NCBI GenBank assembly: GCA_904502175.1
Contig: CAJGDU010000020.1
Span: forward strand, 1 to 12,698
Length of the DNA: 12,698 bases
From: Clostridiaceae bacterium
GTDB lineage: Bacteria; Bacillota; Clostridia; Oscillospirales; Acutalibacteraceae
Direction of reading: 5' to 3'
The notes beneath the pieces were generated by a model that saw only the letters and a program-made list of their open reading frames with translations, searched no databases and was not told the origin of the DNA. Of this stretch, positions 7,251-12,698 are shown one piece after another; positions within the stretch are counted from its first letter, which is position 1; each line of letters begins with the position of its first letter. Position numbers and translations under genes: made by a program.

Positions 7251-8036
7251 ATGGCGCATCGCATTCAGAATATCCCCTTTTCCAAGCTCGTCAACACCCG
7301 GGACCTCGGGGGCATGCCTGCGGAAAACGGGAAGACCATCCGGCCCCACGCGTTCCTGCGGGCGGCGTCCCTCTACCAGCTGGTCCCGTCGGACGGGGAA
7401 AAGCTGGTCAACGACTATCATGTCGCCTACGACATCGACCTGCGCATCAAAAAAGAGCTGGACCGCCAGCCGGACACCCCGCTGGACGGGGTCGAATACC
7501 GCCACTATCAGCTGCGGGAAGACGTCATGGAGAACTTCGACCGCAAGCGCGGCGAGACCGTCGGCAAAATGATCTCCCGCATGCCCACCATGGGCGATCT
7601 ATACATCAATATGGTGTCCAAAAAGAACTCCCTCGAAGCCCTGCGGAACATCTTCCGCCTGTTCTTCGACGAAGTGGTGCCCGGTGAAAAAGCGGCCCTC
7701 TTCCACTGCTCGGAGGGCAAAGACCGGACCGGCATCGTCGCGGCCCTGCTCGAAGACCTGGTCGGCGTCCCGCGGGACCTCATCCTGGAGGACTACATCC
7801 TCAGCAACGCGGCCTTTGAAAAGCGGAACCGCCGGTACTACCGGGGCACCCGCCTCATCATGAAGAAGGATACGGCGGACAGTTTCAAGGACATGTACCA
7901 CGCCAACACGGTCATGCTGGAGAACATGTTCACCTACATCGAATCGCGCTACGGCAGCACGGCCGGGTTCTTCCGGGAAGCCCTCGGGTTCTCCCAGGCG
8001 GAGATCGACGCGTTCAAGAAAAAGATATTGCAATAA
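7251..8036 (+). CDS. Tyrosine/phosphoinositide phosphatase of the MptpB/LipA-like family
   Basis: A 261-residue cytoplasmic protein (no signal peptide) of the bacterial tyrosine phosphatase family called Y_phosphatase3. The N-terminal signature NTRDLGGMPAENGK (15-28) and the segment DIDLRIKKEL (61-70) are typical. The catalytic P-loop is HCSEGKDRTGIVAALLEDLVG (152-172), a C-x5-R motif with nucleophile Cys153 and Arg159. Lys and Asp within the loop (C-x-x-G-K-D-R) are the signature seen in Mycobacterium PtpB and Listeria LipA, which accept phosphotyrosine, phosphoserine/threonine and phosphoinositides in vitro. The start ATG follows AGGAGG by six bases. It stands alone between divergent and convergent neighbours and ends at a strong terminator. 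Its real substrate cannot be told from sequence. Confidence 0.9.
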   Translation: MAHRIQNIPFSKLVNTRDLGGMPAENGKTIRPHAFLRAASLYQLVPSDGEKLVNDYHVAYDIDLRIKKELDRQPDTPLDGVEYRHYQLREDVMENFDRKRGETVGKMISRMPTMGDLYINMVSKKNSLEALRNIFRLFFDEVVPGEKAALFHCSEGKDRTGIVAALLEDLVGVPRDLILEDYILSNAAFEKRNRRYYRGTRLIMKKDTADSFKDMYHANTVMLENMFTYIESRYGSTAGFFREALGFSQAEIDAFKKKILQ

Positions 8037-8038
8037 AA

Positions 8039-8063
8039 AAAGCCTCCCGGTTCGGGAGGCTTT
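8039..8063. terminator. Bidirectional terminator between phosphatase and SseB-like genes
   Basis: An 11 bp perfect stem (AAAGCCTCCCG pairing with CGGGAGGCTTT) closes a three-base loop (GTT). T-rich tails occur on both strands: TTTCGTTTT on the plus side and about seven T on the minus side. It serves both convergent genes, which end at 8036 and 8073. Confidence 0.92.
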
Positions 8064-8072
8064 CGTTTTGTC

Positions 8073-8561
8073 TTATTCTTCCGGGAGCCGGGACGGCAGC
8101 TGACTGATGGCGTCTGCCAGCTCTCTCGTCAGTTCCAGGTTCTCGGTGAAGGGGTCGAGCACGATGGCGTCGAGGGACGCATCGGCCGAGAAGTATTCGT
8201 AGACTTTCGACCAGGGGGCCCGCATGAGTGTGACGGCTTCCGAGTATTCCACGGGGATCTGCTCCGCCTGAGAGAAGAGGAACATGCAGTTCTCCCCCTC
8301 GATGGTTGCGGTGGCGGGCAGCACCTGCACGTCGTTCTCCACGACCAGCTTCATGTTTTCCTCGTAGAGGCGCATGCGCTCCTCGTCGGCGGCGGACATG
8401 AGGACCCGCATGGGCAGGATGAGTACGGAGTCGCGCAGCACCTGCATGAGTTCGATGAGGTTGTCCTCGTTCATGTCGTCCTGGAGCCGCTCTTTCACGG
8501 CCAGCAGGACGTTTCCGTCGGCCAGCTTTTCCCGGGTAAAGTCTTTTGCGTCGATGGGCAT
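8073..8561 (-). CDS. SseB-family protein
   Basis: A 162-residue soluble acidic protein with the layout of the SseB N-terminal domain: a helical region with LIELMQVLRDSVLILPMRV (about 36-54), a strand pair with ENCMFLFSQAEQIP (near 89-102), and a C-terminal part DAIVLDPFTENLEL typical of the family's I-V-L-D/N-P motif. SseB-like proteins are widespread in Clostridia and Enterobacteria, but their molecular role is not settled; the name comes from an early, indirect link to serine metabolism in E. coli and should not be taken as a function. The ATG 8561 follows AAGAGGAA by about five bases. It has a likely promoter of its own within the 3' end of the upstream metallopeptidase gene and ends at the shared terminator. 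Confidence 0.8.
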   Translation of the reverse strand: MPIDAKDFTREKLADGNVLLAVKERLQDDMNEDNLIELMQVLRDSVLILPMRVLMSAADEERMRLYEENMKLVVENDVQVLPATATIEGENCMFLFSQAEQIPVEYSEAVTLMRAPWSKVYEYFSADASLDAIVLDPFTENLELTRELADAISQLPSRLPEE

Positions 8562-8611
8562 ATCGGTTCCTCTTTCTACCGTTTCAGGGGATTCTTTGGA
8601 TGGTTTCGTTC

Positions 8612-8640
8612 AGTATACCACGGCGCCGGTCAATTTCCAA
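8612..8640 (-). promoter_or_regulatory. Predicted promoter of the SseB-like gene
   Basis: On the minus strand -35 TTGGAA (8640-8635), a 17 bp spacer and -10 TATACT (8617-8612) predict a start near 8605, about 44 bases before the ATG. The -35 box lies in the last codons of the metallopeptidase gene. Confidence 0.55.
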
Positions 8641-9214
8641 TACGCCGCTGGAGCAGCGGGCCGTTTTTCTTCAGCCACCGCTCCTGGTCCCGGTAGTCCG
8701 GCAGGACCGCCTCCACCGCGGCCCAGAACTTCGGGGAGTGGTTCATCTCTTTCCGGTGGGTGAGTTCGTGGACCACGACGTAGTCCCGCACCGCTTCCGG
8801 CGCCAGCATCAGCAGGCAGTTGAAGTTGAGGTTCCCCTTCTGACTGCAGCTCCCCCACCGGGTCTTCTGGTGGCGGATGCTGATGCGGCCGTAGTCGACG
8901 CCCACCAGAGGCGCGAAGCGTTCGCAGCGGACCGTCAGGTCCTCCCGCGCGGCTCTGGTCAGTGCCGACAGCTCTTCTTCCGTCAGAGGTGTGAGGCCGA
9001 GCGCCTCCGCCGCCTCGTCGCGCGCCGACTGTTCCGCCAGATGGCGGCGCAGCCAGGCCTCTTTCGACTCCAGAAAAGCCAGGGCTTCCCGGCGGGAGGC
9101 CCGCAGGGGCAGACGCAGGTAGACGGTGCCGTCGGGTTTGAGTTCCAGCCCGATGCTCCGCCGGCGGGAACGCACGACAAACACGGTGGTCCCGGCAAAT
9201 GAAATCTGTTCCAT
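8630..9214 (-). CDS. YgjP-like zinc metallopeptidase (DUF45/M48-type)
   Basis: A 194-residue cytoplasmic protein of the YgjP (WLM/DUF45) metallopeptidase family. Seen are the N-terminal beta-rich segment SRRRSIGLELKPDGTVYLRLP, a helical Arg/Glu-rich middle, the conserved RHQKTRWGSCSQKGNLNFN box, and the zinc site VVVHELTHRKEMNHSPKFW, an H-E-x-x-H motif with a downstream His (H-E-L-T-H, then N-H-S) as third ligand. The LLM/YVVVHEL order is typical of the family. The start ATG 9214 lies after AAGGAGGA (about eight bases); the in-frame upstream ATG at 9289 would put the start before a terminator hairpin, so I reject it. The enzyme's substrate is unknown. No clear promoter was seen between the hairpin and the start. 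Confidence 0.9.
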   Translation of the reverse strand: MEQISFAGTTVFVVRSRRRSIGLELKPDGTVYLRLPLRASRREALAFLESKEAWLRRHLAEQSARDEAAEALGLTPLTEEELSALTRAAREDLTVRCERFAPLVGVDYGRISIRHQKTRWGSCSQKGNLNFNCLLMLAPEAVRDYVVVHELTHRKEMNHSPKFWAAVEAVLPDYRDQERWLKKNGPLLQRRIGN

Positions 9215-9255
9215 GCAGCGTCTCCTCCTTATCCCTTTGGTCATGGTCATGAAAA

Positions 9256-9280
9256 GTGCTCCGGAGAAGCTCCGGAGCAC
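9256..9280 (-). terminator. Terminator of the Trp-rich membrane protein gene
   Basis: A 10 bp perfect stem (GTGCTCCGGA with TCCGGAGCAC) closes a five-base loop. On the minus strand it is followed by a short TTTT run, so it should end the transcript of the gene that stops at 9359, 79 bases upstream. It lies just before the metallopeptidase ribosome binding site. Confidence 0.75.
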
Positions 9281-9358
9281 CTCATTCATATCATAAGATA
9301 CGCATCATATTTCATTCTCTCATAACTCTTATTTCCAAAAAGTGTTAAATAAGAATCC

Positions 9359-10399
9359 TTACTCGGCACGAGCCATAGCTTCCTCGTAATCCTTGGTACC
9401 CATCCAGATTTCGTTCCGATACGGGTTTCTCTTGAGCGCGATGGAGCGCTTGATGATGAAGGCAAGGACAACAACGTTGGTAACGATAGAAGCAACGGCG
9501 ATAACGCCCTGAGCCTGCGGATGAGCGGTGATGGGACGGATGCTTGCATCCATGTAACCGACTGCATCGTAGGTGTCGCCATAGACGCTCGGCAGAACGG
9601 AGAACTTGGAGTAATCCTGGAATGCCGGGAAGACCTGGGCGAACATGCACCACAGTGCCAGAGTGAACGCACGGTTCTGGATCCAGCCACCCTTGTTCCA
9701 GACAGCGGCCGCGAAGGTCGGAGCAAGAAGAAGAGCAAGACCGCAATACCAGGAATGCGTCGGAAGGTTGAGGTAGGTGTATTCGAAGTTCCAGATGTCG
9801 TAAGCAATGATGAACATCCAGGTCATGTCAGGCCACAGCATATCCTGGCGACCCTTGGAGGAGTAGATGCCCCACCAACCGGTCATGCAGAAGATGTTGA
9901 TGATACCAGCAATACCATTGAGGACGTTCCACCAGCCGCCGTACAGCCAGACGCCTTCGGAAGACAGCCACCAGCCATCAACGGACATAGCGCCCTTGAT
10001 AGCGGATTCGAAGTCAGAACCAACAGCGATGAGGATGTTGATGCCAACAATGAGGAACGGCCAGGGTTTGAACCACTCTTTGGCGCCGATGCCCCATTTG
10101 TACTTCAGCATAATGAAACCGACGCAACCGATGTCAGCGGCGTACAGTTTCGCATAATGGAACCAGCTGTTCATGTGAACATAGGTCGGGTTTGTGAGTG
10201 CCCATTCTGCGCCTTTGGCAGCTGCGGCATAGATAGCAATGAAATAAACAGTCAGAGCAAGCGGAAGGATGACAAAGAGAAGGATGCCACCGAACTTGGT
10301 ACGACGACCGATTTCATTGAGGATGATCAGGCCCAGGAAGGCCATGAGCCAGCCAAGCAGCTTGTAGGCAGAGAATGCACCATAGATCTGGAATAACAT
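9359..10399 (-). CDS. Tryptophan-rich multi-spanning membrane protein of unknown function (possibly DUF5692 family)
   Basis: A 346-residue polytopic inner-membrane protein with about eight or nine hydrophobic spans, near residues 12-29, 37-60, 82-100, 112-128, 157-180, 190-208, 215-233, 242-260 and 297-316. It has an unusual tryptophan content (about 21 of 346), with WW pairs at 143-144, 156-157 and 175-176, and a charged C-terminal tail (KRNPYRNEIWMGTKDYEEAM). I believe it matches the uncharacterised family DUF5692, but from memory only. I do not recognise a transporter signature or catalytic motif, and no nearby gene suggests a substrate. The start ATG 10399 lies after AGGAGG; an in-frame ATG further out (10534) is upstream of the promoter. 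Codons favour GGT, CGT, GCT and ATC more than the neighbours, which hints at high expression. It is a single-gene unit with its own promoter and terminator. Confidence 0.75.
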   Translation of the reverse strand: MLFQIYGAFSAYKLLGWLMAFLGLIILNEIGRRTKFGGILLFVILPLALTVYFIAIYAAAAKGAEWALTNPTYVHMNSWFHYAKLYAADIGCVGFIMLKYKWGIGAKEWFKPWPFLIVGINILIAVGSDFESAIKGAMSVDGWWLSSEGVWLYGGWWNVLNGIAGIINIFCMTGWWGIYSSKGRQDMLWPDMTWMFIIAYDIWNFEYTYLNLPTHSWYCGLALLLAPTFAAAVWNKGGWIQNRAFTLALWCMFAQVFPAFQDYSKFSVLPSVYGDTYDAVGYMDASIRPITAHPQAQGVIAVASIVTNVVVLAFIIKRSIALKRNPYRNEIWMGTKDYEEAMARAE

Positions 10400-10481
10400 G
10401 TTTGTGCTTCCTCCTAATACAAAAGTGAGAAATATGATACGCATGGGGCGGGCATATGTCCACCCATTCCATGACACAGTA

Positions 10482-10510
10482 ATATTATCACAAAATCTTG
10501 TGAGAAACAA
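10482..10510 (-). promoter_or_regulatory. Possible promoter and operator of the Trp-rich membrane protein gene
   Basis: On the minus strand -35 TTGTTT (10510-10505), a 17 bp spacer and -10 TAATAT (10487-10482) fit a promoter with a start near 10475 and a leader of about 76 bases. The spacer is occupied by the dyad TCACAA-AATC-TTGTGA (10488-10503), perfect six-base arms around four bases. A protein bound there would sit under RNA polymerase. It resembles half-sites of Crp/Fnr or Rex type operators but in outward orientation, so no known regulator is named. Confidence 0.45.
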
Positions 10511-10573
10511 CCCTAAAAAGGGAACGTTAGTCAATCGCAGACCCTACATTTCTGGACGGTTGCACAAAAAAGA

Positions 10574-10597
10574 CAGGAGCCCTTTTCGGGGCTCCTG
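10574..10597 (-). terminator. Terminator of the OB-fold protein gene
   Basis: A nine-base-pair stem (CAGGAGCCC with GGGCTCCTG) around a six-base loop, followed on the minus strand by TGTCTTTTTTG. It lies 33 bases after the stop codon at 10630. It also separates this gene from the membrane protein gene that follows on the same strand. The remaining bases 10400-10573 hold the leader and promoter region described above. Confidence 0.85.
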
Positions 10598-10629
10598 CCG
10601 GATGGTTCTTTGCGCGGTAAATGATTGTC

Positions 10630-11202
10630 TTAGTCGACGATTTCAGTGATGGAATCGACCTCGAAGACATAGCCGGATTTGGTGACTTTAGTCACGGTGC
10701 CGAGCACGGTGATGGCGTCGGTCATATCGGCTTTCTTGACAGCCTTGCGGGCTTTTCTGGAAGCGTCCATCATCTTGAAGGTGACGCCGTAGCCGTCGCC
10801 GTCAGAATCGATGGGGACGAGGGTGAAATAGTCTTTCGAAAGAAGATTGTCCTCAGACTCATAGATCTCGCCAACGACATACATCTTGATGCCCTTGAGA
10901 TCGGTGGGATCGTCGGTCTCATACTTCTGAGCAAGCTGCGTGGTGGTGTAGGTCGGGATGTCCTGAGTGGCTGTGCACGCTGCGAAAACGATGCACAGAG
11001 AAAGGGCGACCATAAGAACGCTGAGCAGCCCCCAGAGGTTTTTAAAGGACTTTTTCGGTGCTTTTGCTTTTTCGATCTTCTTTTCTACTTCAGACATTTT
11101 TGCTCCTCCTGAATGACCATGATGGGTGACACCGTGAGGTGCCTTCTTCTCGATTTTCTTTTCGACTTTGTCCATTTTTGCTCCGCCGGTATGTTGGGCC
11201 AT
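10630..11202 (-). CDS. Small membrane-anchored protein with a C-terminal OB-fold (tRNA_anti-like)
   Basis: A 190-residue protein with three parts. Residues 1-49 are hydrophilic and hold two copies of GGAKM[D/S]xVEKKIEK (6-19 and 32-45) separated by a His-rich linker (HGVTHHGH). Residues 55-75 (NLWGLLSVLMVALSLCIVFA) form one membrane span preceded by lysines, so the N-terminus should be inside and the rest outside the membrane. Residues 105-190 look like an OB-fold of the tRNA_anti-like kind (GIKMYVVGEIY, GYGVTFKM, DAITVLGTVTKVTKSGYVFEVDSI). FAAC at 73-76 resembles a lipobox only weakly (Phe at -3). ATG 11202 follows AAGGAGGT. A second ATG at 11097 also has an excellent ribosome binding site and would give a 155-residue form. 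No function is known to me. Confidence 0.75.
   Translation of the reverse strand: MAQHTGGAKMDKVEKKIEKKAPHGVTHHGHSGGAKMSEVEKKIEKAKAPKKSFKNLWGLLSVLMVALSLCIVFAACTATQDIPTYTTTQLAQKYETDDPTDLKGIKMYVVGEIYESEDNLLSKDYFTLVPIDSDGDGYGVTFKMMDASRKARKAVKKADMTDAITVLGTVTKVTKSGYVFEVDSITEIVD
11056..11109 (-). repeat. Direct repeat copy B in the OB-fold gene
   Basis: Second copy of the segment coding for GGAKMSEVEKKIEKAKAP, 78 bp downstream of copy A, with one codon more near its end. It contains GGAGGAGCAAAAATG, which is both four codons plus Met36 and a strong ribosome binding site followed by a start codon. Confidence 0.8.
11105..11109 (-). promoter_or_regulatory. Internal ribosome binding site ahead of Met36 of the OB-fold gene
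   Basis: GGAGG (within AGGAGGAGC) stands seven to eight bases before the in-frame ATG 11097-11095. It could start a shorter 155-residue form of the same protein that begins MSEVEKKIEK. Confidence 0.55.
11137..11187 (-). repeat. Direct repeat copy A in the OB-fold gene
   Basis: First copy of the segment, coding for GGAKMDKVEKKIEKKAP. Its ribosome-binding-like stretch is degenerate (GGCGGAGCAAAAATG) compared with copy B. The active site for translation here is instead AAGGAGGT upstream of ATG 11202. Confidence 0.8.
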
Positions 11203-11264
11203 GCAAATACCTCCTTAGACAAATTTTCACGAAGCGCCGGGTCAGGCGCTATGCTTGCAAAAAT

Positions 11265-11294
11265 ACTATACTCTACCCGAAAACCATTTGTCAA
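11265..11294 (-). promoter_or_regulatory. Predicted promoter of the OB-fold protein gene
   Basis: On the minus strand a perfect -35 TTGACA (11294-11289), an 18 bp spacer and -10 TATAGT (11270-11265) predict a start near 11258. The stop codon TGA of the GH3 gene (11293-11291) lies inside the -35 hexamer. The leader of about 56 bases holds a small dyad AGCGCC/GGCGCT (11233-11250) without a T tail, so it is not a terminator. Confidence 0.7.
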
Positions 11295-12697
11295 TGCCGC
11301 TTTAAATCCCTGTGCCGTTCCTTTCCCTGCTCGCTTTCGAGGATGATTTTGACGACCCGTTCCGCGCAGCGGCCGATGTCTTCGTCGCTCAGCGTGCCGT
11401 CCCGAAGGGCTTTCTGCAGCGGGATCCGGTCCGTGATGAGGCCCGGCATGAGCATGTCGTTGCCCGCCTGGATGGCCTTGACCGGACTGGCGAGACCGGG
11501 GGTCGTGCTGGTCCAGTCGGTCATGACGATGCCGTCAAAACCGCATTCGCCGCGCAGGTAGTCTTCGAGGAGCGATCTGTTTTCGACGTTGTAGAGACCG
11601 TTGGCCGGATTGTAGCTGGTCATGACCGCTTTGGCGCCGCCGTCGCGGATGGCCCGCTTGAAGGGACGCAGATAGATCTCTCTCATGGCCCGCTCCGAGA
11701 CGTTGCTCGACGCCTTGTTCCGCTGGAACTCCTGGTTGTTGCAGGCGAAGTGCTTGATGGTCACATAGTTGCCGGGATGGGAGGCCACGCCCTTGCAGAC
11801 CGCCGCGGCAATGACGCCGGTGAGCAGCGGGTCCTCGCTGTAGTATTCGAAGTTCCGTCCGCACAGCGGGTTGCGGTGGATATTCATGCCGGGCGCCAGC
11901 CAGAACGTGACGCCGTACTCGGACATCTCCTCGGAGACGGCGGCGCCAAAGGCCTCCGCGAGGTCCACGTTCCAGGTCTGGGCCACAGCCGTTCCCACCG
12001 GGAACGCGGTGGCGTACTGGTACAGGGTCGTGCCGCGCTTTTTGTTGCCGAGGAGCAGCTTCGAGAGCTGCGGCGGCAGATAGTCCAGGATGGACAGGGC
12101 ATTCTTCAGCGGTTTGACCTTTCCGGAGCGGTACTGGACCGACTCCTCCAGGATGCGCAGGCCGGCGGGCCCGTCCGCCAGAGAGACGCTGGGGATGCTG
12201 AAGTCCTTCTCGAGGTTCGACGTCGTGTTGGCCGCGTTGCCGGGGACGACGAAGGTGCCCTTGAACGCGAAGAAGTGCATGCCCTTGCCGAGGAGCAGTT
12301 CCACCCGCTCCTCCGGGCTCATCCGGTGGGTTGTCTCTTTATATGGTGTCCAGACCGAGCGCTTCGGGGGCGCGAAATCGTGCCGGATGGGACGGACCTG
12401 CGACGCTTCGAGGACCAGCCGCGGGACATCGTCCGGCACCGGCTCCTGTTCGGCGGTCAGTTCGATCTCCCGGACGCCGCGTTTCCGCTCGATGGGCACG
12501 GCGTTTTCCACGGCCACCGGTTCCGGCAGTTCAATGACGGCTGCCGGGGCGGCGGAAGCGGATGAATCGCCCACCCGAAGGACGTAGTCGCCGGGTTCGA
12601 GGATATAGACCAGGAGGGACTCGTCATAGGAGCTCTCATCCCGCAGGTCGAAACTCAGTTCGAGGTCCACGCTCTCGCCGGGGCCGAGTTCCGGCGT
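11291..12697 (-). CDS. Glycoside hydrolase family 3 enzyme with permuted domain order, 5'-truncated by window edge
   Basis: The frame is open to the right edge, so only the last 468 residues are visible. They start inside a fibronectin III-like domain (TPELGPGESVDLELSF, then EPGDYVLRVGDSSASA near 34-49), which in ordinary GH3 enzymes lies at the C-terminus. After a Pro-rich linker comes the GH3 N-terminal catalytic barrel: MSPEERVELLLGKG, SLADGPAGLRI, GVTFWLAPGMNIHRNPLCGRNFEYYSEDP in two pieces around residues 262-290, TIKHFACNNQE with the Lys-His pair, and GFDGIVMTDW with the nucleophile Asp at about residue 394. This order (GH3_C, Fn3, GH3_N) is the circularly permuted form known from Ruminococcus and Butyrivibrio beta-glucosidases. 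No signal peptide can be judged. Likely substrate is a beta-linked oligosaccharide, not determinable further. Confidence 0.9.
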   Translation of the reverse strand, partial: TPELGPGESVDLELSFDLRDESSYDESLLVYILEPGDYVLRVGDSSASAAPAAVIELPEPVAVENAVPIERKRGVREIELTAEQEPVPDDVPRLVLEASQVRPIRHDFAPPKRSVWTPYKETTHRMSPEERVELLLGKGMHFFAFKGTFVVPGNAANTTSNLEKDFSIPSVSLADGPAGLRILEESVQYRSGKVKPLKNALSILDYLPPQLSKLLLGNKKRGTTLYQYATAFPVGTAVAQTWNVDLAEAFGAAVSEEMSEYGVTFWLAPGMNIHRNPLCGRNFEYYSEDPLLTGVIAAAVCKGVASHPGNYVTIKHFACNNQEFQRNKASSNVSERAMREIYLRPFKRAIRDGGAKAVMTSYNPANGLYNVENRSLLEDYLRGECGFDGIVMTDWTSTTPGLASPVKAIQAGNDMLMPGLITDRIPLQKALRDGTLSDEDIGRCAERVVKIILESEQGKERHRDLKRH

Positions 12698-12698
12698 C

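Noticed and set aside
7083..8072. Lipase and phosphatase genes as a secreted virulence pair
   Set aside because: Only the hydrolase has a signal peptide, and the two genes are divergent with separate signals; nothing ties them to one process.
10400..10534. N-terminal extension of the Trp-rich membrane protein to 10534
   Set aside because: It would include the predicted promoter and leader; AGGAGG precedes ATG 10399.
11233..11250. Hairpin AGCGCC/GGCGCT as terminator of the GH3 gene
   Set aside because: Only six base pairs, no T run on the minus strand, and it lies downstream of the next gene's promoter, so it is at most a leader hairpin.
11312..12565. 417-residue plus-strand open frame opposite the GH3 gene
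   Set aside because: The minus strand carries unmistakable GH3 motifs; the plus frame has none and no start signal.

Overview
The window reads as a stretch of chromosome from a GC-rich anaerobic member of the Bacillota, probably class Clostridia. This is inferred, not proven. The support is a NiaR-type (3H-domain) niacin repressor sitting in a nad operon, strong AAGGAGG-like ribosome binding sites, a short ProB without a PUA domain, and a glycoside hydrolase family 3 enzyme with permuted domain order. No rRNA, tRNA, CRISPR array, insertion sequence or phage gene was seen.

Left part (1-5510): biosynthesis. The minus strand carries nadB-nadC-niaR and then proB-proA, with proA running off the left edge. 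nadA lies on the plus strand, divergent from nadB. nadB and nadA make quinolinate from aspartate and dihydroxyacetone phosphate, and nadC converts it to nicotinate mononucleotide. niaR is the likely repressor of both arms. The 168 bp between nadB and nadA hold two back-to-back sigma-70-type promoters and two TGTC/GACA dyads about three helical turns apart, one lying over the nadA -35 box. proBA makes glutamate-5-semialdehyde for proline and appears to have its own promoter, whose -35 box contains the niaR stop codon.

Middle part (5511-9350): a secreted serine hydrolase of the lipase type (minus), a divergent protein-tyrosine/phosphoinositide phosphatase (plus), an SseB-like protein (minus) and a YgjP-like zinc metallopeptidase (minus). 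Clear hairpin terminators separate the converging genes.

Right part (9359-12698): a tryptophan-rich multi-spanning membrane protein of unknown function with codon use suggesting high expression, a small membrane-anchored OB-fold protein whose N-terminus contains a duplicated segment that carries a Shine-Dalgarno and start codon, and the C-terminal two thirds or so of a permuted GH3 glycosidase that begins outside the window.

Most of the window is ordinary metabolism. The least explained pieces are the Trp-rich membrane protein with a palindrome in its promoter spacer and the OB-fold protein with its reused start region. I found no convincing multi-gene undescribed system.
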